Part shown: positions 1-7,700 of the stretch, one piece after another
Layout of the letters: each line of letters opens with the position of its first letter
Numbering within the stretch: position 1 is the stretch's first letter
Assembly (NCBI GenBank): GCA_039024635.1
Contig: JBCCQA010000054.1
Location: forward strand, 1-11,953
Length of the DNA stretch: 11,953 nt
Reading direction: 5' to 3'
Source of the DNA: Kuafuiihalomonas sp039024635
Lineage (GTDB): Bacteria; Myxococcota; Kuafuiibacteriia; Kuafuiibacteriales; Kuafuiibacteriaceae
The notes under the pieces: generated by a model
Seen by the model: the letters and a program-made list of their open reading frames with translations, nothing else
Told to the model about the DNA's origin: nothing
Database searches by the model: none
Position numbers and translations under genes: made by a program

Positions 1-600
1 GGACTGACGGGAGCTCTCGGGGCGGGTCTGGTAGCAGCGAGCTCCGTCATGGAGCGAGGCGTCTTGGTTTCGGCCCCCTCCGACCTCGGCCTGGCCTTCT
101 CCAGGAGCGAGGTTCTCGCCCCCGTCTTCGAAGGCCAAGGAAGCTTGGTCGAAGGCTACGAGAAACGCACCCGGGCGTGGATAATGACCGAAGTCCTCCG
201 GAGCTTCTTGTCGCCCCTTTCCAACGGCGCTCTTTTCGACCAGCTGGAGACGCCGACCGGTGACTTCGTCGGGGGCCGGATTCTATGGACTGCAGCTTTG
301 AGCGATGCTCGCCTGAGCCATCTCGACATGGAGCGCACGGCTCGCTCCGGCCAAATCCCGCTGATGGCCAACTATCCTCGATCGGTCTATGAAGTGGAAA
401 CCGTCCCCTACCCTCGGGGGGGCTCGGGGGCTGTGGTCTTCGACTTGGGCCAGGGCTTTCCGGACCCTGGCGCCCGACCTCCCGATACGACGCCCGGGGA
501 CGAGTTGCTGGCCTTGCCGGCCCATGGCGCTGCCGTTCGCAGCTTCGTCCAGACCGGGACCATCAGTGACCCCTGCGGGGGCGAGCCCTGTCGCTTCTGA
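1..600 (+). CDS. 3' part of an exported protein, possibly alpha/beta-hydrolase-like (5' end outside window)
   Basis: The reading frame is open from base 1 with no stop before the TGA at 598-600. An ATG at 49 lies in the middle of continuous protein-like sequence, so the gene most likely begins left of the window and only about 199 C-terminal residues are seen. I cannot assign the family firmly. The end has a short Cys-containing tail (DPCGGEPCRF) preceded by FVQTGTISDP, and upstream there is an ILWTAALSDARLSHLDMER segment. By recollection this pattern resembles the C-terminal region of large secreted alpha/beta hydrolases in myxobacteria, where the Asp of the 'GDA' segment is the acid residue; here it would be the D of LSDARL. 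The paired cysteines suit an extracytoplasmic protein. The stop is separated by one base from the stop of the convergent gene at 602. Coding status is likely; the hydrolase idea is weak. Confidence 0.6.
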   Translation, partial: GLTGALGAGLVAASSVMERGVLVSAPSDLGLAFSRSEVLAPVFEGQGSLVEGYEKRTRAWIMTEVLRSFLSPLSNGALFDQLETPTGDFVGGRILWTAALSDARLSHLDMERTARSGQIPLMANYPRSVYEVETVPYPRGGSGAVVFDLGQGFPDPGARPPDTTPGDELLALPAHGAAVRSFVQTGTISDPCGGEPCRF

Positions 601-601
601 G

Positions 602-1519
602 TTAGCCCTTCAGCTTGGCAGCCAAGAAGGCCTTCGTCTTCTCAAAGGCGTCGCTCGCGTTCTTCATGTCGTAGTGGGGGTTCGACGGGTTTGCGAAGGC
701 ATGGGTCGCGCCTTCGTACACGTGGAGCTCGTAGTCCACGCCCGCCTCCTTAAGAGCCTTTTCGAAGGCTTCGACCTGCTCCATGGGGATGAAGTCGTCG
801 GCGCCCCCGAAGAGGGCGAGGATGTCCGCTTCGATGACCTTCAGCTTGGCCGCATCGGTGACGGGGAAGCCGTAGTACATGACGGCGGCGTCGAGCTTCG
901 CGTCGGCCAGGGCCAGTTGGAGCGACTGCCCGCCGCCAAAGCACCAGCCCATAGAGCCAACCTTGGGGGCCTTGACGCGCTCATCGCTTCGCAGAAAGGC
1001 ATGAGCCGCGGTGAGGATGCCGTTGGCTGCTTGTTGATCTACAGACTTCATGTACTTGGCCGCGTTCTCAGGGTCGGTCGCCACCTTGCCGCCGTAGAGG
1101 TCGACCGCCACCGCCGCATAACCCAGCGCGGCCATTCGATCGGTCCAGTACTTGATGTTCTGATTGAGACCCCACCACTCGTGGATGACGACAACGCCAG
1201 GGTGTGGCCCATCACCGTCGGGAAGGCTCAGGTAGGCCTTGGCACCCCCGACCTCTATCATCTCGCCCTCGGCCTGAGGTGCCTGCGCATCGGTCAGGGC
1301 ATGGGCCTTCTTGAAGGCCGCTTCATCGACCAAGCCACTGGCCAGAGCGGTAGCCGAGGTGTTTTCGGCCTCGGGTTGGGAGGCGGGCTTCGCCACCTTC
1401 TCGGACTCCTCGGCCTTCTTCTCGACCGGATCTTCGGCCTTTTTGCCTTTGCCGCCGCCCGAGCCTCCTTCGGCGCAGGCGGCGAGGAGGAGCAGCGTGC
1501 TGATCGCGATGTGTCGCAT
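602..1519 (-). CDS. Dienelactone hydrolase family lipoprotein
   Basis: Predicted 305-residue exported alpha/beta hydrolase tethered to a membrane. The N-terminus is a lipoprotein signal with lipobox LAAC (Cys15). A Gly/Lys/Glu/Ala-rich low-complexity linker follows to about residue 60, and the hydrolase domain spans about 85-305. Dienelactone hydrolase hallmarks are visible: HEWWGL (Glu114), nucleophile Cys193 in GWCFGG, Asp241 in FGGADDFIP, and His273 in GATHAF, giving an intact Cys-Asp-His triad. The family opens lactone or ester bonds; the true substrate here is unknown, and many members are not dienelactone enzymes. The ATG at 1519 is preceded by a weak AAGGG ribosome site and gives a proper signal peptide. 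It lies 44 bp downstream of the J-domain gene on the same strand, so it is probably the last gene of that operon. The domain call is secure; the physiological role is not. Confidence 0.92.
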   Translation of the reverse strand: MRHIAISTLLLLAACAEGGSGGGKGKKAEDPVEKKAEESEKVAKPASQPEAENTSATALASGLVDEAAFKKAHALTDAQAPQAEGEMIEVGGAKAYLSLPDGDGPHPGVVVIHEWWGLNQNIKYWTDRMAALGYAAVAVDLYGGKVATDPENAAKYMKSVDQQAANGILTAAHAFLRSDERVKAPKVGSMGWCFGGGQSLQLALADAKLDAAVMYYGFPVTDAAKLKVIEADILALFGGADDFIPMEQVEAFEKALKEAGVDYELHVYEGATHAFANPSNPHYDMKNASDAFEKTKAFLAAKLKG

Positions 1520-1563
1520 GTCGCCCTTTGAACAGCTCAGTGCGAATCTTTCAAGCCGGAGAC

Positions 1564-2550
1564 TCAGCTCTCCTCGCCGCGCTCGGCCCGCACTTCTTCC
1601 GCGTAGCTTTCGTCCAGGCGCTGCGCAGCCTCCTTGACCGCCTCCGAAGGATCTTTGGGCACACGCACCGAGAGCTCGACGTAGAAGTCGCCACGACCGA
1701 CCTTGGTGGGGCCCCCTTGGCCACGCAAGCGCAGCCGCTGTCCGCTTTGGGCCCCCTGTGGGACGCGGACTCGGGCCCGACCCTCCAGGGTCTGTACCTG
1801 GATTTCCGCCCCGGCCAGGGCCTCGCCGACCGTGATCGGCACCCGAGCCGTAATGTCGGCCCCCTCTCGAGTGAAGACACCATGGGGCTGAACGTCGATG
1901 CGCACGAAAAGATCACCGGGTGGACCACCGTTCTGACCGGGCTGGCCCCGTCCCTTGAGCCGCAGCTTTTGGCCGTCACCAACGCCGGGAGGGACCTTCA
2001 TCTGGGTGCTCACGACCTGGCTGGTGCCGTCAGGTTGAGGGACGGTGATCCGAAAGTTCCGCTCGGTGCCCATCACCGCGTCCACGAAGGCGACGGAAAG
2101 TCGGGTCGTGACGTCAGCGCCCCGACGAGGTCGAGGCCCCCGGCGTCGAAAGCCGCCCGAGGGACCGGGGCCGCCAGCCTGACGGAACACGTCTCCGAAG
2201 AGATCCGACAAGTCGAAGTCGGGACCGAAGTCCGGACCACCGGTCCCGCCGCCCCCGCGACCGCGGAAACCGCCCGCCCTCGCGTAGGCGGCTTGGGCCC
2301 GGGCTTTTTCGGGGTCGAAGCCTGGTTGAGACACCTGGTGCCCGAACTCGTCGAAGAGCTTCCGCTTCTCCTCGGTCTCGATGAGCTCGTAGGCGGCCGT
2401 CGACTCCTTGAACTTCTTCTCCGCCGCCGCATCTCCCGGATTCCTGTCCGGGTGGTGGGTGCGGGCGAGCTTCTTGTAGGCCCGGCGAATCTCGTCCTGG
2501 CTCGCGGTCTTGGAGACACCCAGTACTTGGTATGGATCGCGACCGCTCAT
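1564..2550 (-). CDS. Class B J-domain co-chaperone (DnaJ/CbpA-like)
   Basis: A 328-residue Hsp40 that should stimulate an Hsp70 (DnaK) ATPase and deliver substrates to it in the cytoplasm. The J domain covers about residues 5-70 with the essential HPD motif at 33-35. A Gly/Phe-rich region (about 93-135) contains the SDLFGDVF segment typical of DnaJ linkers. The C-terminal beta-sandwich substrate-binding domains run from about 146 to 305. There are no CxxCxGxG zinc-finger repeats, so this is class B (CbpA/DnaJ2-like) rather than canonical DnaJ. A longer frame reaches back to 2859, but the extra N-terminal part is out-of-frame peptidase sequence; ATG 2550 puts DPYQVLGV at the normal J-domain position. 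The start overlaps the oligopeptidase B stop in an ATGA arrangement, implying translational coupling. No grpE or dnaK gene is in the window. Confidence 0.93.
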   Translation of the reverse strand: MSGRDPYQVLGVSKTASQDEIRRAYKKLARTHHPDRNPGDAAAEKKFKESTAAYELIETEEKRKLFDEFGHQVSQPGFDPEKARAQAAYARAGGFRGRGGGGTGGPDFGPDFDLSDLFGDVFRQAGGPGPSGGFRRRGPRPRRGADVTTRLSVAFVDAVMGTERNFRITVPQPDGTSQVVSTQMKVPPGVGDGQKLRLKGRGQPGQNGGPPGDLFVRIDVQPHGVFTREGADITARVPITVGEALAGAEIQVQTLEGRARVRVPQGAQSGQRLRLRGQGGPTKVGRGDFYVELSVRVPKDPSEAVKEAAQRLDESYAEEVRAERGEES

Positions 2551-4640
2551 GGCTCCTTGAGGATCATGATTAGAAAGGCTTGCACCAAAGCCGTCTCCTC
2601 CAGTCGTTGGAATCGGCCCGCCGCACCCCCGTGTCCAGCTTCCATATTGGTCTTGAGAAGTATCGGGCCTCCTTGGCCAGTTTCGCGAAGCCGCGCGACC
2701 CATTTCGCGGGCTCCCAGTAGGTGACGCGAGGGTCGGTCAAACCGGCGGTGGCGAGAATGGGTGGATAGGTCTGCGCGGTCACGTTTTCGTAGGGCGAAT
2801 ACGCGGCGATGGCTGCGTAGTCCTCGGCGCTCTCCAGCGGATTGCCCCACTCGGGCCACTCAGGCGGCGTGAGCGGAAGCGATGCGTCACACATCGTGTT
2901 CAGGACATCTACGAAAGGGACTTCGGCCACGATGGCCCCGAATAAGTCCGGACGGGCATTGGCGATGGCGCCCATGAGCATGCCGCCCGCGCTACCCCCC
3001 TGGGCCCCGATCCTTCCGGCCGCGCTGAAGCCATGCTCGACCAAGGCCTCGGCCGCACTGATGAAATCCTTGAAGGTGTTGGTCTTCTTCTGGGTCTTTC
3101 CGTCGGTGTACCACCGGTAGCCTCGCTCCATGCCGCCCCGCACGTGTGCGATGGCGAAGACGAAGCCCCGATCGACGAGGGAAAGCCTCGAGGTCCCGAA
3201 AGAGGCTGGAATGGTGTGACCGTAGCTTCCGTAGCCGTAGAGCAACGCCGGCGCGCTCCCGTCCTGGGGCGTGTCCTTCCGAGCCAAGACCGAGACCGGA
3301 ACCAGCTCGCCATCGTGGCTGCGCGCCAAGATGCGTTTGACTACGTATTCGTCGGGGTCATGGCCCGACGGCACCTCCTGTTCTTTGCGCAAGGCTCGCG
3401 AGCGGGTCTTCATGTCGTAGTCGAAGACACGGCTGGGCGTGGTCATCGACGAGTAAGAGAAACGCAGCCGGTCGGTATCGAATTCCAAGCTGCCGCTCAA
3501 TCCAAGGCTATAGGCCTCTTCCTCGAAGGCGATCAGGTGCTCGTCTTGGCTCTCCATGTCCCGGACTACGATGCGTGGGAGCGCATCCACCAGCTCCAGA
3601 CGAACGAGATGACGGGCGTACACCGACATGGAGGCCAGTAGCCGACCCGGTTCGTGCGGCACCCACTCCCGCCACGGGCCGACTTCGCCTCCTTCGATGG
3701 GGGCGCGCATGATCTTGTAGTCCTCGGCATTGTCCAGGTTGGTCTTGATGAGGAGTTCCTTGCCGTGATGGCTGACCTCGTACTCGACGCCAGGCTCTCG
3801 AGGACGGACGAGTAGCGGCGCCTGTTCGGGGCTTCGAGCGTCGACGATCCGGATCTCCGAGGTCACGTGGTCATGGGCATCGATGACGACATAGCTCCGA
3901 CTCTCGGTCAGGCCGACCCCGACGAAGAAGCCAGGATCCGGCTCTTCATAGACCACGGCATCGTCCTCCGTCGGACGCCCCAGGGTGTGCCGCATGACCT
4001 TGGAGGGCCGATGGTTGTCGTCGAGAACGATATAGAAGAGCGTTTGGCCGTCCTGAGCCCAGGTGAAGTTGCCGTTCGTTCCTTCGAGAGCATCGGGCAG
4101 ATCTTCATTCGAGCCCACCTTGCGAAACCGTATCGAGTAGATTTCCGAGCCCTTCAGATCGGTGGCGAAGGCGATGGTGCCGTGGTCGGGTGAGACATCC
4201 ATGCCGCCGAGCTGCCAGAAGGCATGGCCTTTGGACTCTTCATCACCGTCAAGCAGAATCTCTTCACTCCCTTCGGTCTCGGCCCGGTCTTTTCGGCAGA
4301 AGACGGGGTGCTGCCCGCCCCGTTCGAATCGGGTGTAATAGCTGAAGGGGCCATGGGGATCCGGGACGCTGCTGTCGTCTTCCTTGATTCGACCTCGCAA
4401 TTCCTCGAACAGGGTCTTTCGCAGCGTAGGAGCGGCCTCGAAGAAGGCCTCGCAGTAGGCGTTCTCGGCCTCTAGATGGCTTCGTACCTCGGCTCCCAGG
4501 GAATCCGGGTTTTTCATGACTTCTTGCCAGTTGTCGACCCTGAGCCAGGCGTAGGGATCCTCTCGGATCTGGCCGTGGAGGGTCAGGGTTCTGGGCTCAC
4601 GCCGGGCGACGGGCGGTTGGAGGGCCATGCCCGATTCCAT
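2547..4640 (-). CDS. ptrB: Oligopeptidase B (prolyl oligopeptidase family S9A)
   Basis: A 697-residue serine peptidase, the normal length for oligopeptidase B, which cleaves short peptides after Arg or Lys in the cytoplasm. The N-terminal cap and seven-bladed beta-propeller occupy about residues 1-430 and the catalytic alpha/beta-hydrolase domain the remainder. The triad is intact: Ser550 in GGSAGG, Asp636 in GLTDPRVTYWEP, and His670 in GHGGAAGR. The segments after the nucleophile (SLPLT, EWGNP, YSPYENV, YWEPAKW) follow oligopeptidase B rather than prolyl oligopeptidase. No signal peptide is present. One oddity: the acidic specificity position equivalent to Salmonella Glu576 is kept (Glu594), but that of Glu578 is Pro596. 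The start is either ATG 4640 or the in-frame ATG at 4628 (Met5), which has a GGAA 7 bases upstream and would match the shorter family N-terminus. First gene of the leftward operon. Confidence 0.95.
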   Translation of the reverse strand: MESGMALQPPVARREPRTLTLHGQIREDPYAWLRVDNWQEVMKNPDSLGAEVRSHLEAENAYCEAFFEAAPTLRKTLFEELRGRIKEDDSSVPDPHGPFSYYTRFERGGQHPVFCRKDRAETEGSEEILLDGDEESKGHAFWQLGGMDVSPDHGTIAFATDLKGSEIYSIRFRKVGSNEDLPDALEGTNGNFTWAQDGQTLFYIVLDDNHRPSKVMRHTLGRPTEDDAVVYEEPDPGFFVGVGLTESRSYVVIDAHDHVTSEIRIVDARSPEQAPLLVRPREPGVEYEVSHHGKELLIKTNLDNAEDYKIMRAPIEGGEVGPWREWVPHEPGRLLASMSVYARHLVRLELVDALPRIVVRDMESQDEHLIAFEEEAYSLGLSGSLEFDTDRLRFSYSSMTTPSRVFDYDMKTRSRALRKEQEVPSGHDPDEYVVKRILARSHDGELVPVSVLARKDTPQDGSAPALLYGYGSYGHTIPASFGTSRLSLVDRGFVFAIAHVRGGMERGYRWYTDGKTQKKTNTFKDFISAAEALVEHGFSAAGRIGAQGGSAGGMLMGAIANARPDLFGAIVAEVPFVDVLNTMCDASLPLTPPEWPEWGNPLESAEDYAAIAAYSPYENVTAQTYPPILATAGLTDPRVTYWEPAKWVARLRETGQGGPILLKTNMEAGHGGAAGRFQRLEETALVQAFLIMILKEP
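2553..2558 (-). promoter_or_regulatory. Ribosome binding site of the J-domain gene
   Basis: On the minus strand AAGGAG lies inside the last codons of the oligopeptidase gene, two bases before ATG 2550. It is a good match to the anti-SD core, but the spacing is shorter than optimal. Together with the ATGA stop-start overlap it supports reinitiation by ribosomes finishing the peptidase gene. Confidence 0.45.
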
Positions 4641-4720
4641 AGCCGATCTGGCGCCCCAGGGCCGCCAGAGCCCGCGCCTTTGGTTTGACCGTTTCCCAGG
4701 GATCCGACCAAGTTTCCCCC
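4641..4720. promoter_or_regulatory. Divergent intergenic region between ptrB and icmF
   Basis: These 80 bp separate two head-to-head genes and must hold the ptrB promoter and probably the icmF promoter, unless these lie inside the neighbouring genes. I do not see a convincing sigma-70 pair on either strand. TTGACC at 4685-4690 (+) has no good -10 at suitable distance, and TTGGTC (4711-4706, minus) with TCAAAC 17 bp on is weak. Neither gene has a strong Shine-Dalgarno sequence here. Confidence 0.4.
4647..4669. repeat. Inverted repeat next to ptrB start
   Basis: TCTGGCG at 4647-4653 and CGCCAGA at 4663-4669 are perfect 7-bp inverted arms around a 9-base spacer, which could add two further G-C pairs. 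The repeat begins 7 bases upstream of the ptrB ATG (4640). It could be a hairpin in the ptrB leader that limits ribosome access, or a dimeric operator serving the divergent pair. A chance match in GC-rich DNA is also possible. Confidence 0.35.
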
Positions 4721-7700
4721 ATGACCCAGACCGTGCGCTACACGCCTCGGAACCACGTCCGCCTCGTCACGGCTGCCTCCCTCTTCGACGGTCATGACGC
4801 CGCCATCAACCTGATGCGGCGGCTGCTCCAGAGCACCGGGGCCGAGGTCATCCACCTGGGCCACAACCGCTCCGTTCAGGAAATCGTTGATTGCGCCATT
4901 CAAGAGGACGTCCAAGGCATCGCCGTAACCAGCTACCAAGGGGGACACATCGAGTTCTTCAAGTACATGTACGACCTGCTAAAGGAGCGGAACGCCAACA
5001 TCCGGATTTTCGGTGGTGGGGGCGGCACGATCCTCCCCGAAGAGCTCGAGGAGCTCCACGCCTACGGCATCGATCGGGTCTACAGCCCCGACGACGGGCG
5101 CTCCATGGGCTTGCAGGGGATGATCAACGATCTCATCGAGCGCTGCGACTTTGACACCCAAGCCGAGCCCGTGAATCCGCTCCTCGAACGCCTTAACGAA
5201 AAGGACCCCCAGGTCCTGGGACGAGTGATCACGGCCCTGGAAAATAGGCCCAACGAAGGCGAGCGTCTCCACCCTGAGATCGTTCGGCGGATCAAAGAGC
5301 CGGCCGCACCCGTCCTCGGGATCACCGGCACCGGCGGCTCCGGAAAGTCCTCGATGGTGGACGAGCTGATTCGCCGCTTCCTGCTCGAGTATCCCGAGCG
5401 GACCCTTGGCATCATCTCGGTGGACCCGTCGAAGAGAAAAACCGGTGGCGCACTTCTCGGCGACCGAATCCGGATGAACGCCGTGAACTCGACGCGAGTC
5501 TACATGCGTTCATTGGCTACCCGACAGGCGAACCTGGCCCTCTCCAAGCACGTCCAGTGGTCCATCGACGTCCTCAAGGCGGCCGGCTTCGATCTCGTCA
5601 TCGTCGAGACCTCGGGCATCGGGCAGTCCGACACCGAAATCACCGAGCATTCCGACGTATCTCTGTACGTGATGACCTCCGAATACGGCGCTCAGACCCA
5701 GCTGGAAAAGATCGACATGCTGGACTTTGCGGACGTCATCGCCATCAACAAGTTCGACAAGCGAGGCTCTCTCGACGCCCTTCGCGACGTCCGGAAACAG
5801 TACAAGCGAAACCACATGCTCTTCGAGGCCCAAGACAAAGAGCTGCCGATTCACGGAACCATCGCCTCCCAATTCAACGACCCGGGCACCAATCGTCTCT
5901 ACCGGGCGGTGATGGACCAACTCAGTGCGAAGACCCCGGCCGACTTCCCGGCTCAGAGTCCCCTGATGGAGAGGGGTGGCGCCCAGAACAAGATCATACC
6001 TCCTGACCGGGCCCGTTATCTGGCAGAGATCGCGGAGTCCTCCGACGGATACGACGCCTTCGTTCGAGCCCAGTCCGACATCGCTTCCTCCATGTACCAG
6101 CTTCACGGGACCATCGCCACGCTGCGGTCCAGCATCGGCGAGACCCGGGTCGAAGTTGAGTCCGACGACAGGGGTATGGTGAAGGCCCAGGCCATCGTGG
6201 AAGGCGAGCCAGAGTACCTTCAGGACCTTGCGCGTCGCTACAACGAGCTGGAGGCCCAGCTTCATCACGACTGCAAGCGACTTCTCAATGAGTGGACCGA
6301 GCTCAAGGCCAGGTACGCTGCCGACAAGTATCGCTTCGAGGTCAGGGGGAAGGTCATCGAGCAAGACCTCTTCACGACCTCCTTGTCAGGGACGCGTGTT
6401 CCCAAGGTTGCGCTGCCCCGCTTTAAGGACTGGGGCGACGTTCTCCGCTGGCGACTGACCGAGAACGTCCCCGGCTTCTTCCCCTTCTCGGCTGGCGTCT
6501 TTCCCCTCAAGCGAAGTGGCGAAGATCCTGCCCGGATGTTCGCGGGAGAAGGCGGACCAGAGCGAACCAACAAGCGCTTCCACTATGTCTCGGAGGGGAT
6601 GCCTGCCGCTCGATTGAGCACCGCCTTCGACTCTGTGACCCTCTACGGCGAGGACCCAGACCATCGGCCTGATATCTATGGCAAGGTTGGAAACTCGGGC
6701 GTCAGCATCGCCAACCTCGACGACGCCAAGAAGCTCTATTCCGGCTTCGATCTCGCCGACCCCAAGACCAGCGTATCGATGACCATCAATGGTCCGGCCC
6801 CGATGCTCCTCGGCTTCTTCTTGAACGCAGCAATCGATCAGGGCTGCGAGAAGTACATCAAATCCGAGGGCAAGACGGAGGAGGCTCAGAAAAGGCTTCG
6901 GGCCATCTTCGACCAACGTGGCGCCGAGATCCCGAGCTATCGAGGCGAACTACCGAAGACCAACGACGGCCTGGGGCTGATGCTGCTCGGCGTGAGCGGC
7001 GATGAGGTGCTGCCCCGCGAGACCTACGAGAAGATCAAGGCCGACACCTTGTCCAAGGTCCGGGGCACGGTCCAGGCCGACATCCTCAAAGAGGATCAGG
7101 CGCAAAACACCTGCATCTTCTCAACCGAGTTCGCACTCAGAATGCAGGGCGACATTCAGGCCTACTTCATCCAGAACAGGGTCCGAAACTTCTACTCAGT
7201 ATCGATCAGCGGCTATCATATCGCGGAGGCCGGCGCGAACCCCATCAGTCAGCTCGCCTTCACCCTCGCGAACGGCTTCACTTTCGTCGAGTACTTCCTC
7301 AGCCGGGGCATGAACATCGACGACTTCGCGCCCAACCTGTCCTTCTTCTTCAGCAACGGACTTGACCCGGAGTACTCGGTGATCGGCCGGGTGGCCCGCA
7401 GAATCTGGGCCAAGGCCATGAAGAGCAAGTACGGTGGAAACGAGCGAAGCCAGAAGATGAAGTATCACATCCAGACTTCCGGCCGCTCGCTTCACGCTCA
7501 GGAGATCGCCTTCAACGACATCAGGACGACGCTCCAGGCCCTCTATGCGCTGAACGACAACTGCAACTCCCTCCACACCAACGCCTACGACGAGGCCATC
7601 ACCACCCCGACCGAAGAGAGCGTGCGCCGCGCCCTGGCCATCCAGCTGATCATCCACAAGGAGCTCGGGCTCTCCAAGAACGAAAACCCCCTGCAGGGTG

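Noticed and set aside
389..1531. Long plus-strand frame opposite the dienelactone hydrolase gene (380 residues)
   Set aside because: It lies antisense to a gene with clear lipobox and catalytic motifs, and its low-complexity Leu/Gly/Val/Arg translation has no recognisable domain; a typical GC-rich shadow.
1528..2721. Plus-strand frame of 397 residues opposite the J-domain gene
   Set aside because: Antisense shadow of a well-supported Hsp40 gene; no domain signals.
1564..2859. Longer 431-residue version of the J-domain protein starting at 2859
   Set aside because: The extra N-terminal part is the peptidase gene in another frame and is Arg/Ser-rich; the J domain starts naturally at ATG 2550.
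4685..4720. TTG start at 4685 for icmF
   Set aside because: It adds 12 residues that do not resemble the family, has no ribosome site, and the ATG at 4721 fits the known N-terminus.
5510..6364. Minus-strand frame of 284 residues inside icmF
   Set aside because: Mirror of the conserved GTPase and linker coding region; no independent support.
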